Source of the DNA: Adiantum capillus-veneris
Taxonomy: Eukaryota; Streptophyta; Polypodiopsida; Polypodiales; Pteridaceae
Direction of reading: 5' to 3'
Length of the DNA stretch: 64,000 nucleotides
Assembly (NCBI GenBank): GCA_014529385.2
Contig: CM043942.1
Coordinates: 47,968,244 to 48,032,243, forward strand
The position numbers were made by a program, and so were the translations under genes. Every line of letters begins with the position of its first letter. Position 1 is the stretch's first letter. Below the pieces are notes generated by a model that made no database searches, was not told the DNA's origin, and saw only the letters and a program-made list of their open reading frames with translations. Shown here in pieces: positions 43,749-52,642 of this stretch.

Positions 43749-44954
43749 CTAGCTCTCGGAGCATGCATCAACATATATATCCCTGGCAATAGGTATCTTG
43801 ACTGACAAGGGTGTCAGGCACATGCATCTCCTGATGTCCGCAAAAGATGCATCAACTACCTGTCGTGCAACCTCAGAGCAAACCAGCTGCTCTAGATGTC
43901 TGCTGGAAGACATATCCTGCACAACTATATCCCCATGCTCACTGTCGAGCATAGAAAGGAATGATTGCATAATCGCTGATGTCTCAGCCTCCTCTGCAAT
44001 CATCCACTGCAAACATGACCACTCAATCTGCTGTGACTCACTAGAGCTCTCATGCTCTAACTCCGTATGCATAGACTCTTGCACAACGTCCTCCTGTCGT
44101 GACTCACTAGAGCAAGACCGCTCTACCTGTCTATCCTGCATAGAAGTATCTCGCACAACTGACTCTCTGCTTTGCTCAGTCACTAGCAAAGCATGCATGT
44201 CTGACTCTGTCACCTCTCTGTGTGACTGCTCAAGTCGTGCCCCAACTGTGTGCACAACGAGCTCACTACTCTGCACTCCATGCAAAGCATCCTGCAACCC
44301 ACAAGCAAAAGAGACTCGCCTGCTCTCTCGCTCTCTACTTGGCTGCGTGATCACAGAGACAACACCGTCTCTCCCGTGATCCACATGCAATGGGTAACCT
44401 GTACCACTCATGGCACCTCTCGCAATCACTAGCGAACCCAAATGCATCACAAAATCTCTCTCTCGTAGCGAAATCTGACATCCACAATCTCTAAGCTGAC
44501 CAATCGAGATCAAACTCATTGTCAAATGTGGTACATAGCGCACATGTCGTAACAAGTAAGATGCACCACTCGGTAATGATAGTCTCACATCTCCTGCACC
44601 TGCTATCGCATGCACCGATCCATCGGTCAAACGTACACTGCCAAGCATCCCGCTAGAATAGCTACAAAACCGTGCACGATGCGGCGTGACATGAAACATA
44701 GCATCTGCGTCTAGCAACCACCGCGAAGGGAGTTCACTATCCACATGTATAGCATCTCGTGCATAGCTCGAGGTAAAAGTGACATCCCCGTCACTAGTAT
44801 ACTCCGACACTACATCTGCCTCAATTGTCAAAGCAACTGAGTCCATGGCATCACTACATACATCTCTGAGACTGCCATGTCTCCTACGATGTCGCATACG
44901 ACGAAAACAGCACCGTCTAACGTGTCCAGAATGACCACAATACCAACATGTCAC
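43749..44954 (-). CDS. Knuckle-protease-linker frame of element K
   Basis: A 401-codon frame. The zinc knuckle CWYCGHSGHVRRCC is at the start. At about residue 80 the Copia protease reads SRWLLDADAMFHVTPHRARF, with the DSGA/DSGC active site altered to DADA, then GSVRLTDGSVHAIAGAGDVR and LRHVRYVPHLTMSLISIGQL. GAG-pre-integrase traces end near residue 210. The following 180 residues are rich in Ser, Glu, Gln, His and Val with repeated short words (SSESQ, VVQESM, VRDTSM) and match no Copia domain. That this region stays open is notable in a deletion derivative. Confidence 0.8.
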   Translation of the reverse strand: MTCWYCGHSGHVRRCCFRRMRHRRRHGSLRDVCSDAMDSVALTIEADVVSEYTSDGDVTFTSSYARDAIHVDSELPSRWLLDADAMFHVTPHRARFCSYSSGMLGSVRLTDGSVHAIAGAGDVRLSLPSGASYLLRHVRYVPHLTMSLISIGQLRDCGCQISLRERDFVMHLGSLVIARGAMSGTGYPLHVDHGRDGVVSVITQPSRERESRRVSFACGLQDALHGVQSSELVVHTVGARLEQSHREVTESDMHALLVTEQSRESVVRDTSMQDRQVERSCSSESRQEDVVQESMHTELEHESSSESQQIEWSCLQWMIAEEAETSAIMQSFLSMLDSEHGDIVVQDMSSSRHLEQLVCSEVARQVVDASFADIRRCMCLTPLSVKIPIARDIYVDACSES

Positions 44955-44966
44955 CTGTCGGCGTGC

Positions 44967-45308
44967 TCATGAATGTACATGTCTCACACGAGTCCGTGAT
45001 GACTCAGATCTATTATACATATCATGTAATCTGCGCCAAAGTGCTCTCGAAGCACTCTCATACATAACAAGAGCATATACAGATTCCGCAAGGTGCAAAG
45101 AGAGTGTAGATAGTGCCATCTCCTCTAGCTCCTGCCACTGATCGTCAGACAAGCATGAAGGTCTACCTGCATCACCACTCCATGGTCCATGCAACCCTCG
45201 CTGTGTCAATGCGTCAAGCATACACTCTCTCCATGCCGCAAAGTCTGACCCATCAAACACGCGCATCTGTGAGAGGTCACAATCTGATCGATCACCTGTC
45301 TCTGCCAT
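44967..45308 (-). CDS. Shortened Copia Gag of element K
   Basis: The likely start is MAETGDRSDCDLSQMRVFDG at 45,308. An upstream Met at 45,416 adds a hydrophobic leader that is probably not used. It contains the Copia Gag opening (FDGSDFAAWRECMLDALTQR) and AESVYALVMYESASRALWRR, then ends at HDMYNRSESSRTRVRHVHS. The usual ~100 residues between this point and the zinc knuckle are missing, and the knuckle follows in the next frame after a stop. It is a deleted gag. Confidence 0.75.
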   Translation of the reverse strand: MAETGDRSDCDLSQMRVFDGSDFAAWRECMLDALTQRGLHGPWSGDAGRPSCLSDDQWQELEEMALSTLSLHLAESVYALVMYESASRALWRRLHDMYNRSESSRTRVRHVHS

Positions 45309-45416
45309 GAGTACAAGTAGCAAGCTAGATAGAAAAACCACCTCACCAACAACACCTGGAAAATGTCTACAAATATGGCCAGAAACACAATGTAAAACCT
45401 GTGAGACACACTCCAA

Positions 45417-46937
45417 AATAGAGCTCTCGCAATGTCAATACAAGCCTCGCATGCTCTAGCATCACACTGCAATCTGTGAGCTAATCACCAAGCCCACACT
45501 GTGCAGTATCGATGCATACACACGCACAAGTCTCCCACCTGCAGAGAACACCGCACGCAAATGCTAAGTGCAACCCGCAATCTCTACCTAGATCACATAA
45601 ATGATACGCATAAAACTCCTGGGAAAATTTCGCCAGAGTTTCAACGCACAATGGCTATCAGCACAAAATAACCATTGTCCTGCAAGCTCAATACAATGAG
45701 CAATCAATGCGCATCAAACTACACTCAATATACATGCATAAGCTCTGCAAAACTATGGCAAACAATGCTCGAGATCACAAGACTCTCCCACCCGAGAGCA
45801 AACCACTGTCTCAAGCAAAGAAAGATACACAACTCCTCACTCTTGCGAGAGTGGATACAAAAACACAAAACTGTGTCCAAACTGACAAAACCTGTCAAAG
45901 TGAGAGTAAACACTCGATCACAAACTATGGCGAGAATCTGGAAAAAATCCGACAGAATTTCCCCTGAAAACTGAGCAAAAAACTCAAGTACAATCTCTAC
46001 CATAAACCATAACACTACTCAATGCCAATGAGTAGAAATGCCAAAATGGCTCCACATTTTCACATACAATGGCAATCCGCACTCAACGTACATCAACGGA
46101 GTGACCGCGCATAAGCAAGCGCCAAAAGAGTTGCAATCCGGAAACTTGATCAATGTGAAAACAATGCTCTCAAGAGAGCTCACCGGCACTTGAAAGTGCT
46201 CGCCAAAATGCATGTATAATGGGCATCAACCATGCGCCATAACCATATGCAAACCATCCGCAAAGACCATGAATCGAAGCACAAAATCACTGCCAAAGTA
46301 TCCTGTGAAAACCAGTGAAAGAAGCTCCACCTGTGTGCTCCAAAAAACTGCGTCTCTCAAGAGACCGCCTCGATGGTGTGTAAACACCTCCGTACTTCGT
46401 TGCCCAAGTCTACCAAAAAACCCTCAAAACACAAGCTTAACACAAAATGCAATTGCATCTTCAGCTCAGAATTTATGCACTCAACTTCAAGCATCTCCCG
46501 TGCTTCCAAAAGTGCATCAAACTCGCACACAATGCGACAACAGAAAATCTGGAATTTCTGTATACAGTCAGTCTGAGCTAAATATCAGCAAAACGGTGAG
46601 GAATTTGCAAAAAGTTTCTTCTGCAAAGTTGTAGACTACGTCGAAACGGATAGGCTACATGGACAGAATTCTCAGATCTACATTCTACAAGAAGAAAAAC
46701 GAATCTGAAAATAGTGCTGCTGCGCACACAGTTTTAGGGAAGCACCTTCACTTACACGCAATCTTCCACACTCCTTTCTGAGCTTCCACAAGAGCATACA
46801 TCACTCTCAACTGAGCTCACAAGCTCCCATTGCATTCTCACAAAGCTTCCAAGCTTTCTTAATCTCTCTACCATCGAGAGCGAGCGAGCTATCGCCTCAA
46901 AGCTCTCAAAGTCGTCGTGCTCTCCGCGGTCACCATA
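45417..46937 (-). other. Long leader of element K
   Basis: About 1.5 kb between primer site and gag without a recognised domain. There are only short frames on either strand (for example 46212-46634 plus), none with a motif. Recurrent short words such as gcaaaac, ctcaag and catgc give it a repetitive look. Confidence 0.5.
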
Positions 46938-46949
46938 GCTCTGATACCA
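46938..46949 (-). other. Primer-binding site, initiator tRNA-Met (element K)
   Basis: Plus gctctgatacca, complement tggtatcagagc, separated from the LTR edge at 46,952 by two bases. Confidence 0.9.
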
Positions 46950-46951
46950 AT

Positions 46952-47145
46952 TGAAGGGGATCGGGGAGCACCACAGACGGAGAGTGAGAGAGAGAAGGAG
47001 ACACACGAAACACAGATATGGATGGGGAGACTCAAAGAGTGAGCAGCCCCCTATACACTTATGCTATATATAAGGTATACAAGTCAGTGGGCGCCCAGAC
47101 TCTGGGCGGCCGGGCCAAGGCACAGACAGACGCTATATCCCAACA
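46952..47145 (-). repeat. 5' LTR of element K
   Basis: Starts tgaaggggatcggggagc and ends tatatcccaaca, the partner of 43204-43397. Confidence 0.92.
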
Positions 47146-47150
47146 GTTGT

Positions 47151-47212
47151 TGCATGTAAGCAACAAACTACTACATCATTTGCTGCATGGCAGCCTCTTG
47201 CGGTGTCGACAT
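47151..47212 (-). pseudogene. Gag N-terminus of element D
   Basis: Short coding piece starting MSTPQEAAMQQMM, then Gln-rich text (FVAYMQQ) with two stops, cut by element K. The frame resumes at 43,203 with more Gln-rich sequence. It starts about 35 bp after the primer site. Confidence 0.65.
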
Positions 47213-47246
47213 CCTTCTTCACCACACTGCTCACCCCGGCTCGTTT

Positions 47247-47262
47247 CGCGTTGGGTTCACCA
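47247..47262 (-). other. Primer-binding site of element D
   Basis: Plus cgcgttgggttcacca, complement tggtgaacccaacgcg, 4 bp from the LTR edge (47,267). From memory the 3' end of plant tRNA-Trp is gggttca plus CCA, which would fit. I give this as a tentative assignment. Confidence 0.55.
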
Positions 47263-47266
47263 AGAA

Positions 47267-48433
47267 TGTCGGGGGATAATTGTGCGAAAGGTGAGCCGAG
47301 AAGGCACTGGGCCCTTGGCTGTGAGAGGTGCGGGAAACAAGGTGTAGCAGATGCAATTACCGACAACAGTATTCAAAACAAGCAGTTCGTCTAATTTCCA
47401 GTTAATCGACAAAATCCATGACTAATCAATCCCGAATGGAAGATTAAATGCTCTTACAAGGAAAAATCTGGCTTAAATCAAGTGCTTAAACAAGAAATTG
47501 ATGAAATTCTGCTTACTTTGCCTTATGCTTCTCGATTCGAATGGTTAATAAGTTTCGAGCAGATTTCGAATGGCTAATGAGGCTTAGGGAAGGTTTAAGA
47601 TGGCTTAAGAGAGCTTATGACTCGGGTAATGAAAGCTTAGAAGATTAGGCTCGGTTTAAGAGATAGAAACTCGATTAGTCTTAGCTTATGGTGATAGATT
47701 AGATTAAGAGAGGTTAAAAAAAAACTTAAGCTTGAGGGTTAACTCCGCTCTTGATAGCTTAAGAGCTTTGGATTATGGCTTATGAAGGGGTTTAAGCTTA
47801 CGAGGATTAAGCAAGCTGGATGATTTGGAGGAGAAGCTTAAGAATATCCCCGCTTATGAGGAGGAGATTAGGTGCTTCGGAATTATCAAGAGCTTAAGGG
47901 TATGGAGCTTAGGAGGAGGAGGAGCCCTTCCAATGATGAGGTGAAAAAATCCCAACAAACCACACGTTTGTTCTTTTTATGGATGCATGTCCCCTCTTGC
48001 TAAAGCTAGCTAGGCACCCATTAGCGACGTCGCTAATGGGTCCTCCACAAAGTGAGCACCTCAGCCCGATGCATTCATTTCATTTTTATTCTGCCGGCTG
48101 CTGCTATTGCCCAATCCGGCACGGATCTGCAATCGACTTGAACTTTTTTAAACTGCCATAACTTCTTCATCGTAGCTCCAATCGACGAGCCGTAAAGACA
48201 GGCCGGTAGAGCACATCGAGCACTGCATTTTAAGAGCACAATACCCCATCCGTGTTCACTTCAAGCATAACACTTTTTAGCATCATTAAGGCATGTTTTG
48301 GCCCTTTCAACCGCATTTGAACTCGACTTGCAACCAACCCTTAATCATTGTTCATTAAACATATAAGCTTCAAACAAACTTAATGTGCATTTTTCTGACA
48401 TCTTTCTTTGCACATGAGTGGAGCTGCACGACA
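47267..48433 (-). repeat. 5' LTR of element D
   Basis: Starts tgtcgggggataattg and ends gcacgaca, pairing with 28468-29608. It has the same gcttaag/gattag-rich block (about 47,460-47,930) and the perfect palindrome at 48,016-48,041. Confidence 0.92.
48016..48041. repeat. Perfect 26-bp palindrome in D 5' LTR
   Basis: acccattagcgac followed by gtcgctaatgggt. It could form a hairpin in LTR RNA or be a dimeric protein site. The sister copy at 29,208 differs only at the two central CpG sites. Confidence 0.9.
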
Positions 48434-49598
48434 ACGCCAATAGTAAATCTATCTAAAGTTGAAGAGGACGCATTAAAATAAAAGATGATCAACGAGGTAG
48501 ATGTAGAGTGAAAAGCAGCTATGGATTGGGAGTTGAGAGTTCTTCATTCTATCAATGTCACTCAACTCACTCCCAACCAAATAAATGTACAATGGCATCA
48601 ACAAGTACTGCCATACCCTTTGATCAAAGTAGATCTGCTACTACAGGTGAAAGAGAGACTGTTTAAAGAGATGCAGCAAGAAGGTGCAGACAATGACCAC
48701 CCAAAGTGGCGAAAGAGCTGGTTGAACAAGAATCCGAGGTATCTGATTCTGTTCACAAGAGCACGTACAAACCTTCAAAAAGACCCTAATTTTTGTCATG
48801 TACCAAGAGTAAGGACTTGGCAAGCACACGAAGCACTAACAAATAAAAGACCAACCTAGCTAAACTACCCCAAACTGCTAGCTCCAGAGTAGGTTCAAGT
48901 CAGCACAGAGGAGTACATGGTGAAAATCCTCACAAGCATCATAAAATTTTTCAAGAGTGTATCGGACCTCTCCTGTGCCATGCTGTATAAAATTTGCAAA
49001 ATGCTGCTCACATGTATTCAAGCATTTCATAAGCCGGAGCAGGCAGGCTCATATTTACTACTCAACCTACCAAGTTTCGAAGCTTACTTCCCATTTGGAA
49101 TTACACCCTAGGGACTATTCATCTCAAATAGGGTTATGGAAATTACTTGGTAGACGCAAGAGTCTCCTAGCTTATTTGTTCAAGAAAAATAGCACCATGG
49201 ATGTCATTTCTTGAAGGCAACCAGGGACTATGCTATGATTTGAGCGGACAACCTTCAGAGGAGGTTCTCTACGGCTTCTACGCAAGGTGTATGTTCCTGC
49301 CGTCAAGCAATATACTCGCCTTTGAAGAAGCCTTCTATACAGGATTTTTTACATGGCGGACTAAAATTTTTGGACCAGTAATCAATAACCTGACATCCAG
49401 GTTCGTCGGCTACTTTGCCATAGAAGTAAAAAATAAGATCACCATGCAGTTTTTGCAAGTCCTAGAAAAAGAGCGATGCCTCAAATACGAGAAAGCTTTA
49501 CAAGAACTCAAAGACCGCCTTGCCAGTCTCGTAAGCCTGAAGACTACCTCAGCCCATAAAGTTGTGTCAAGGGACAACACAGGCGAGGAGGGGGGGAA
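48434..49598 (+). pseudogene. Element E coiled-coil ORF, part 3 (C-terminal end)
   Basis: Resumes after element D with TPIVNLSKVEEDALK. It is then open at 48521-48859 (MDWELRVLHSINVTQLTPNQ; WRKSWLNKNPRYLILFTRAR) and 48917-49111 ([20 protein letters not shown]). After frame changes comes 49201-49707, with LCYDLSGQPSEEVLYGFYAR and KYEKALQELKDRLASLVSLK (coiled coil). The last frame runs through the purine tract into the LTR. I do not recognise the family. The LTR directly after it marks it as the last ORF of a retroelement, or a host gene carried by one. Confidence 0.5.
49581..49598 (+). other. Polypurine tract of element E
   Basis: aggcgaggaggggggg plus aa directly before the TG that opens the LTR at 49,599. 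It fixes element E's orientation as plus. Confidence 0.75.
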
Positions 49599-50047
49599 TG
49601 TTAGCAGCAAGCTAACTCAGACATTAAAAGCTAGCTCGGACAACATTTTTTGGAGCTCTCATCATTGTAAAAACATTTATTATTTTGATAAATTGAGAAT
49701 ATTGTAACTCCTACTTCACAGATAACTTTGTAATTGATGAGCCGGGGCTACAAGCTTCCTAGATTATTAGTTTTGACCACCAAAAACCTTGGCTAAAATA
49801 TAAAAGCCAACTTTTGTAATATTTTTATAAGCTTTTGGATAAGAAATACACAGCGTGAGCTAATGGTGCTCACTTCTTGCACTCTCTCGCTTCCTACTCC
49901 CTCCCCGGTTGTCACATTGCAGTCGCGTATGTTGCGTTTGCAACGGCAGGTGAGAGCTCTACGCATTGGTGTAAGCATTTCATGGTATTTCGTAGCTTTT
50001 GGCGTCGCTGATCCGCAGCCTAATTTCATCATAACTAGGAATTTACA
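49599..50047 (+). repeat. 3' LTR of element E
   Basis: Starts tgttagcagcaagctaactc and has a TATA box (tataaaag, 49,799-49,806). It plausibly ends at the ca of aatttaca (50,046-50,047), giving 449 bp with TG...CA ends. No partner LTR in the window; the 5' part of E is missing left of about 13.8 kb. Confidence 0.6.
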
Positions 50048-51469
50048 CTCTTAAATCAATAACTAAGTATAGGCGGGGTATTCGGGCATTATTGCTAAGC
50101 ATTTAGATGCATTCTGGGTCGAAAATGACTAGGTCAAAATCTCACTATTGTTAATAATCGCGTTTTTTGCACTTCATCGAAAGTGGGATTTGAGACCATA
50201 AGCATGTGTGCATAGGTCTTATAGACTTGTCCTAAAAGTTTCGTTACGTTTGGATTTCATTTGATGCTGTAATGGATGTGAATTGTTTGCCGATGAGTGA
50301 TTGGCTCTTGGTGATTTCGGTCATTTGAGTGTAGCTTAAGTTAGATGCGAGTTGTTAGTTGTTTTCCAAGAGATTGACACCCTCTTGTAGCCTCCATGCA
50401 CTAGTCGAGTCATCTTCATCCCATGGATTGACAATTATTCGTGGTTCTCGCTAAATCTGCAATAAGATAGGAGTGAGGTTAGACGAACGTCCCACAAGAG
50501 GTAACTAAACAAATCAACATTCGACTTTCTAAAGTTGCTAGAACACGCAAGAATACCTCTTTTGAACTTTTTGTGAAAGTGACTTGTTGATATGTCTCAT
50601 TAGCAGAGTTCTTGTATCTATCTTACGACGAGAAATATTCAATATATCCATATGATTATGGACAAAGTCCTTGACTTGTTGAAATGCCGCATCATTAACC
50701 AACCCCACCATAATTGGTGATAGAGGCTGAAAATCGTTCATAAGCATGAAGGGATTAAACTTAATCGTAATATGCTTTGCATCATATTAAGCAAACTCCA
50801 AACTAGAGAGGTAATCTTCCCAATTGAATTGTTTCACGCTAATGTAGATTCTTAGCATATCCTCTAGCACTTAATTAACATTTGCAAGTGTTAAGGTTCA
50901 AGCCATTTGGCCGGACACCCATCACATTGACCATACTAACCTTATCTATTCTTTTAATCATATAGAACAATAAGGAGTTATAAAGTAATTCCAAATCCTC
51001 GCCGAGAGCTCCAACCACATTGTGCTCATGTCTTATCTTCTCCTCCCTTGCACTCCACAAACATTGCGCACTCTTCAAGTGGTATTGCAGTTGGAGTGAA
51101 GGTCTTGTATCATTGCAATGTCGTGGAGGAGAATAGGACGAAGCTATAAAATTTTCAAAATTATCTTGTAGCTAAAATTTGACTAAGTAAAAGATCAATT
51201 TTTAGCTTGGTTCCATGATCCTTGCTGCAAATGTCATGGTCTACAACTTTCTTGCTGAAAGTTTTTCCAAATTTAGCATCGATTTTATTGTATGTTTGGC
51301 ATATTGCCTGTGGGTTGAGGGTAGATAGTTGCAAATTTTTACTGATTTGTTTTGACCTGTAAAACAACCTATTTCATGTCCATTTTTGTTATTCTTGATT
51401 TTTTTTCCGAGATCAGCTTTGCAAAAGGAAGTTTAGGGTAGGTGCAGATCAGAGTAGCAAAGTTTCTGG
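50048..51469. other. No recognised gene
   Basis: AT-rich sequence with only short frames (for example minus 50538-50747 and 50875-51078) and no motif I can place. It may contain remnants of a minus-strand gene, but nothing supports a call. Confidence 0.35.
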
Positions 51470-51832
51470 AAGGTGCCATTATTTTGAGGTGCCAAAACTG
51501 ATAGATCTACATTTACGTTACTTAAACTATTGAACCTACATTTATGGTCGTACTGTGTAAAATGACGAATCTACACTAATGCTATCTAAATCGGTGGATC
51601 TATATTTATGGTTGTACTATCTAATTGGCAATATGCACTAGCATTACCTAAACTAGTAGATTTGGACTAAATAATTTGGTGTTGCTTAAATTGGTGAATT
51701 GACACCATGTTGACGCTTGTACACTGCTTAAATTAGCAAATTTGTGTACTTGTGGCCAAGGCAAAGCATAAGATATAATACATTTATCACTTGTTTGACA
51801 CAAAATTTGAGTATGTTGGGTAATGAAATACT
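51470..51832 (+). repeat. Left inverted repeat array (about 8 units of ~30 bp)
   Basis: Degenerate units of the type nTACCTAAACTnGTnGATCTAC follow each other (for example near 51,510, 51,550, 51,588, 51,617, 51,647, 51,685, 51,725). The inner flank (gcaaatttgtgtacttgtgg ... gagtatgtt) matches the complement of 57,240-57,345. The whole block is thus the inverted partner of 57,240-57,620. Confidence 0.7.
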
Positions 51833-52140
51833 TACGAGATTGTTATCAATTATTCCAAATCAACTTATGTGTTATGGTTTAATTTAGTAGTAATTAAAAT
51901 TCTTATGGTGGATAGACCAACGAGGCATTCATCATAATAAAAAGATTCATCATAGAAATTAGCAATAAGTGTTAGAGAAAATATAAATGTAAAAGGAAAT
52001 CAACTTGCTTGATTGATCAAAATGAGAGAGAATTACAAGTTAAGCATGGTGGCCTTATATAGGCTCTTAATGAAAGGTGGCAATAAATGATGAAAAGTGA
52101 TATACACCATATGTGGAAAAATGTCAAGTAGCATGTGGGG

Positions 52141-52265
52141 TATGTAATGAAAATTGATAGATAATTATTTATTGCAGGTGGCAAAAGAATAAGTGAATTA
52201 TGGACTATGCAAAAGGATAGCAAGTTTATGGATATTTCATTATTAAAGTGCTCTTTATGAGCTAT
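52141..52265. repeat. Dispersed LTR-like repeat, copy 1
   Basis: Matches 58260-58389 in the same orientation (shared gcaaaaggatagcaagttta and tggatatttcattattaaag). Left of it, minus-strand sense has tatataaggcc (near 52,050), an LTR-like promoter. Probably an LTR fragment. Confidence 0.6.
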
Positions 52266-52320
52266 GGTCACTTTATGTCTCGGCAGACAATTTGTAATCA
52301 TTTTAAGCATTCAAGAAATT

Positions 52321-52642
52321 TGTAAGTAAATATGTGCAAGAGGAAAATGCTCACTCTTGCACCGGGGGGGGGATTGCACCCAATGTCTGTGTCCTTCTTT
52401 TCTCTTCTCACATCTCCTCTCTCAACGTGCCTGTGTAGCACTCCGCTATCGAAGATGCACCTGCATGTGCTCTCCTACTCTATTTCCTTCTCTCTCTCTC
52501 TCTCAAATCCTGTACTATTTCTCAATTGTACATATGTGCATTTTGCCAAGTATGCAGATATGTTGATTTAATTGTCTGCAACATGCTATTTGTGTATTTT
52601 GCAGGCCCTCTGTGCACTTGACTACAACAGTGGTATCAAAGC
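52321..52642 (+). mobile_element. Copia-type 5' LTR end with tRNA-Met primer site
   Basis: tggtatcaaagc at 52,631-52,642 is an initiator-Met primer site on the plus strand, one base after ...ctacaaca, which gives a CA-ended LTR. The preceding ~300 bp (from about 52,321, tgtaagtaaat) have CT-rich leader-like sequence at 52,490-52,505. No coding sequence follows, so it is a truncated 5' end. Confidence 0.55.

Larger units (their letters stand above)
43204..47145 (-). mobile_element. Non-autonomous Ty1/Copia element K, inserted in D gag
   Basis: Identical-length 194-bp LTRs (43204-43397, 46952-47145), TG...CA ends, 5-bp TSD gttgt (43,199-43,203 and 47,146-47,150), initiator-Met primer site at 46,938-46,949 and purine tract cctttaagtgggagg at 43,398-43,412. 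It codes for a shortened gag, knuckle, protease and GAG-pre-integrase, then a Ser/Glu-rich stretch and a short end of pol. Integrase and the RT catalytic region are absent. D's gag frame is continuous across the empty site. Confidence 0.92.
28468..48433 (-). mobile_element. Ty3/Gypsy element D with three nested insertions
   Basis: LTRs of about 1.15 kb (28468-29608 and 47267-48433) flank gag, protease, RT, RNase H and integrase on the minus strand. Inside are element B (in pol, between RNase H and integrase), a TIR element (in the gag zinc knuckle) and Copia K (near the gag start), so only about 8.3 kb of the 20 kb is D itself. The protease (IDHGSEINLM) and RT (DLYSGYDQFQLALE ... MCTLPQGATNSVAHMMN) belong to a Gypsy lineage distinct from B, C, F and J. 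No clear TSD is seen: agtga on the left, acgcc on the right. Confidence 0.9.

Noticed and set aside
43798-44379. Plus-strand Cys/Ser-rich 193-codon protein
   Set aside because: It is the antisense shadow of the K knuckle-protease frame, which has clear Copia motifs.
45675-46634. Plus-strand frames in the K leader
   Set aside because: No domain, no homology between them, and they lie in a repetitive leader of a minus-strand element.
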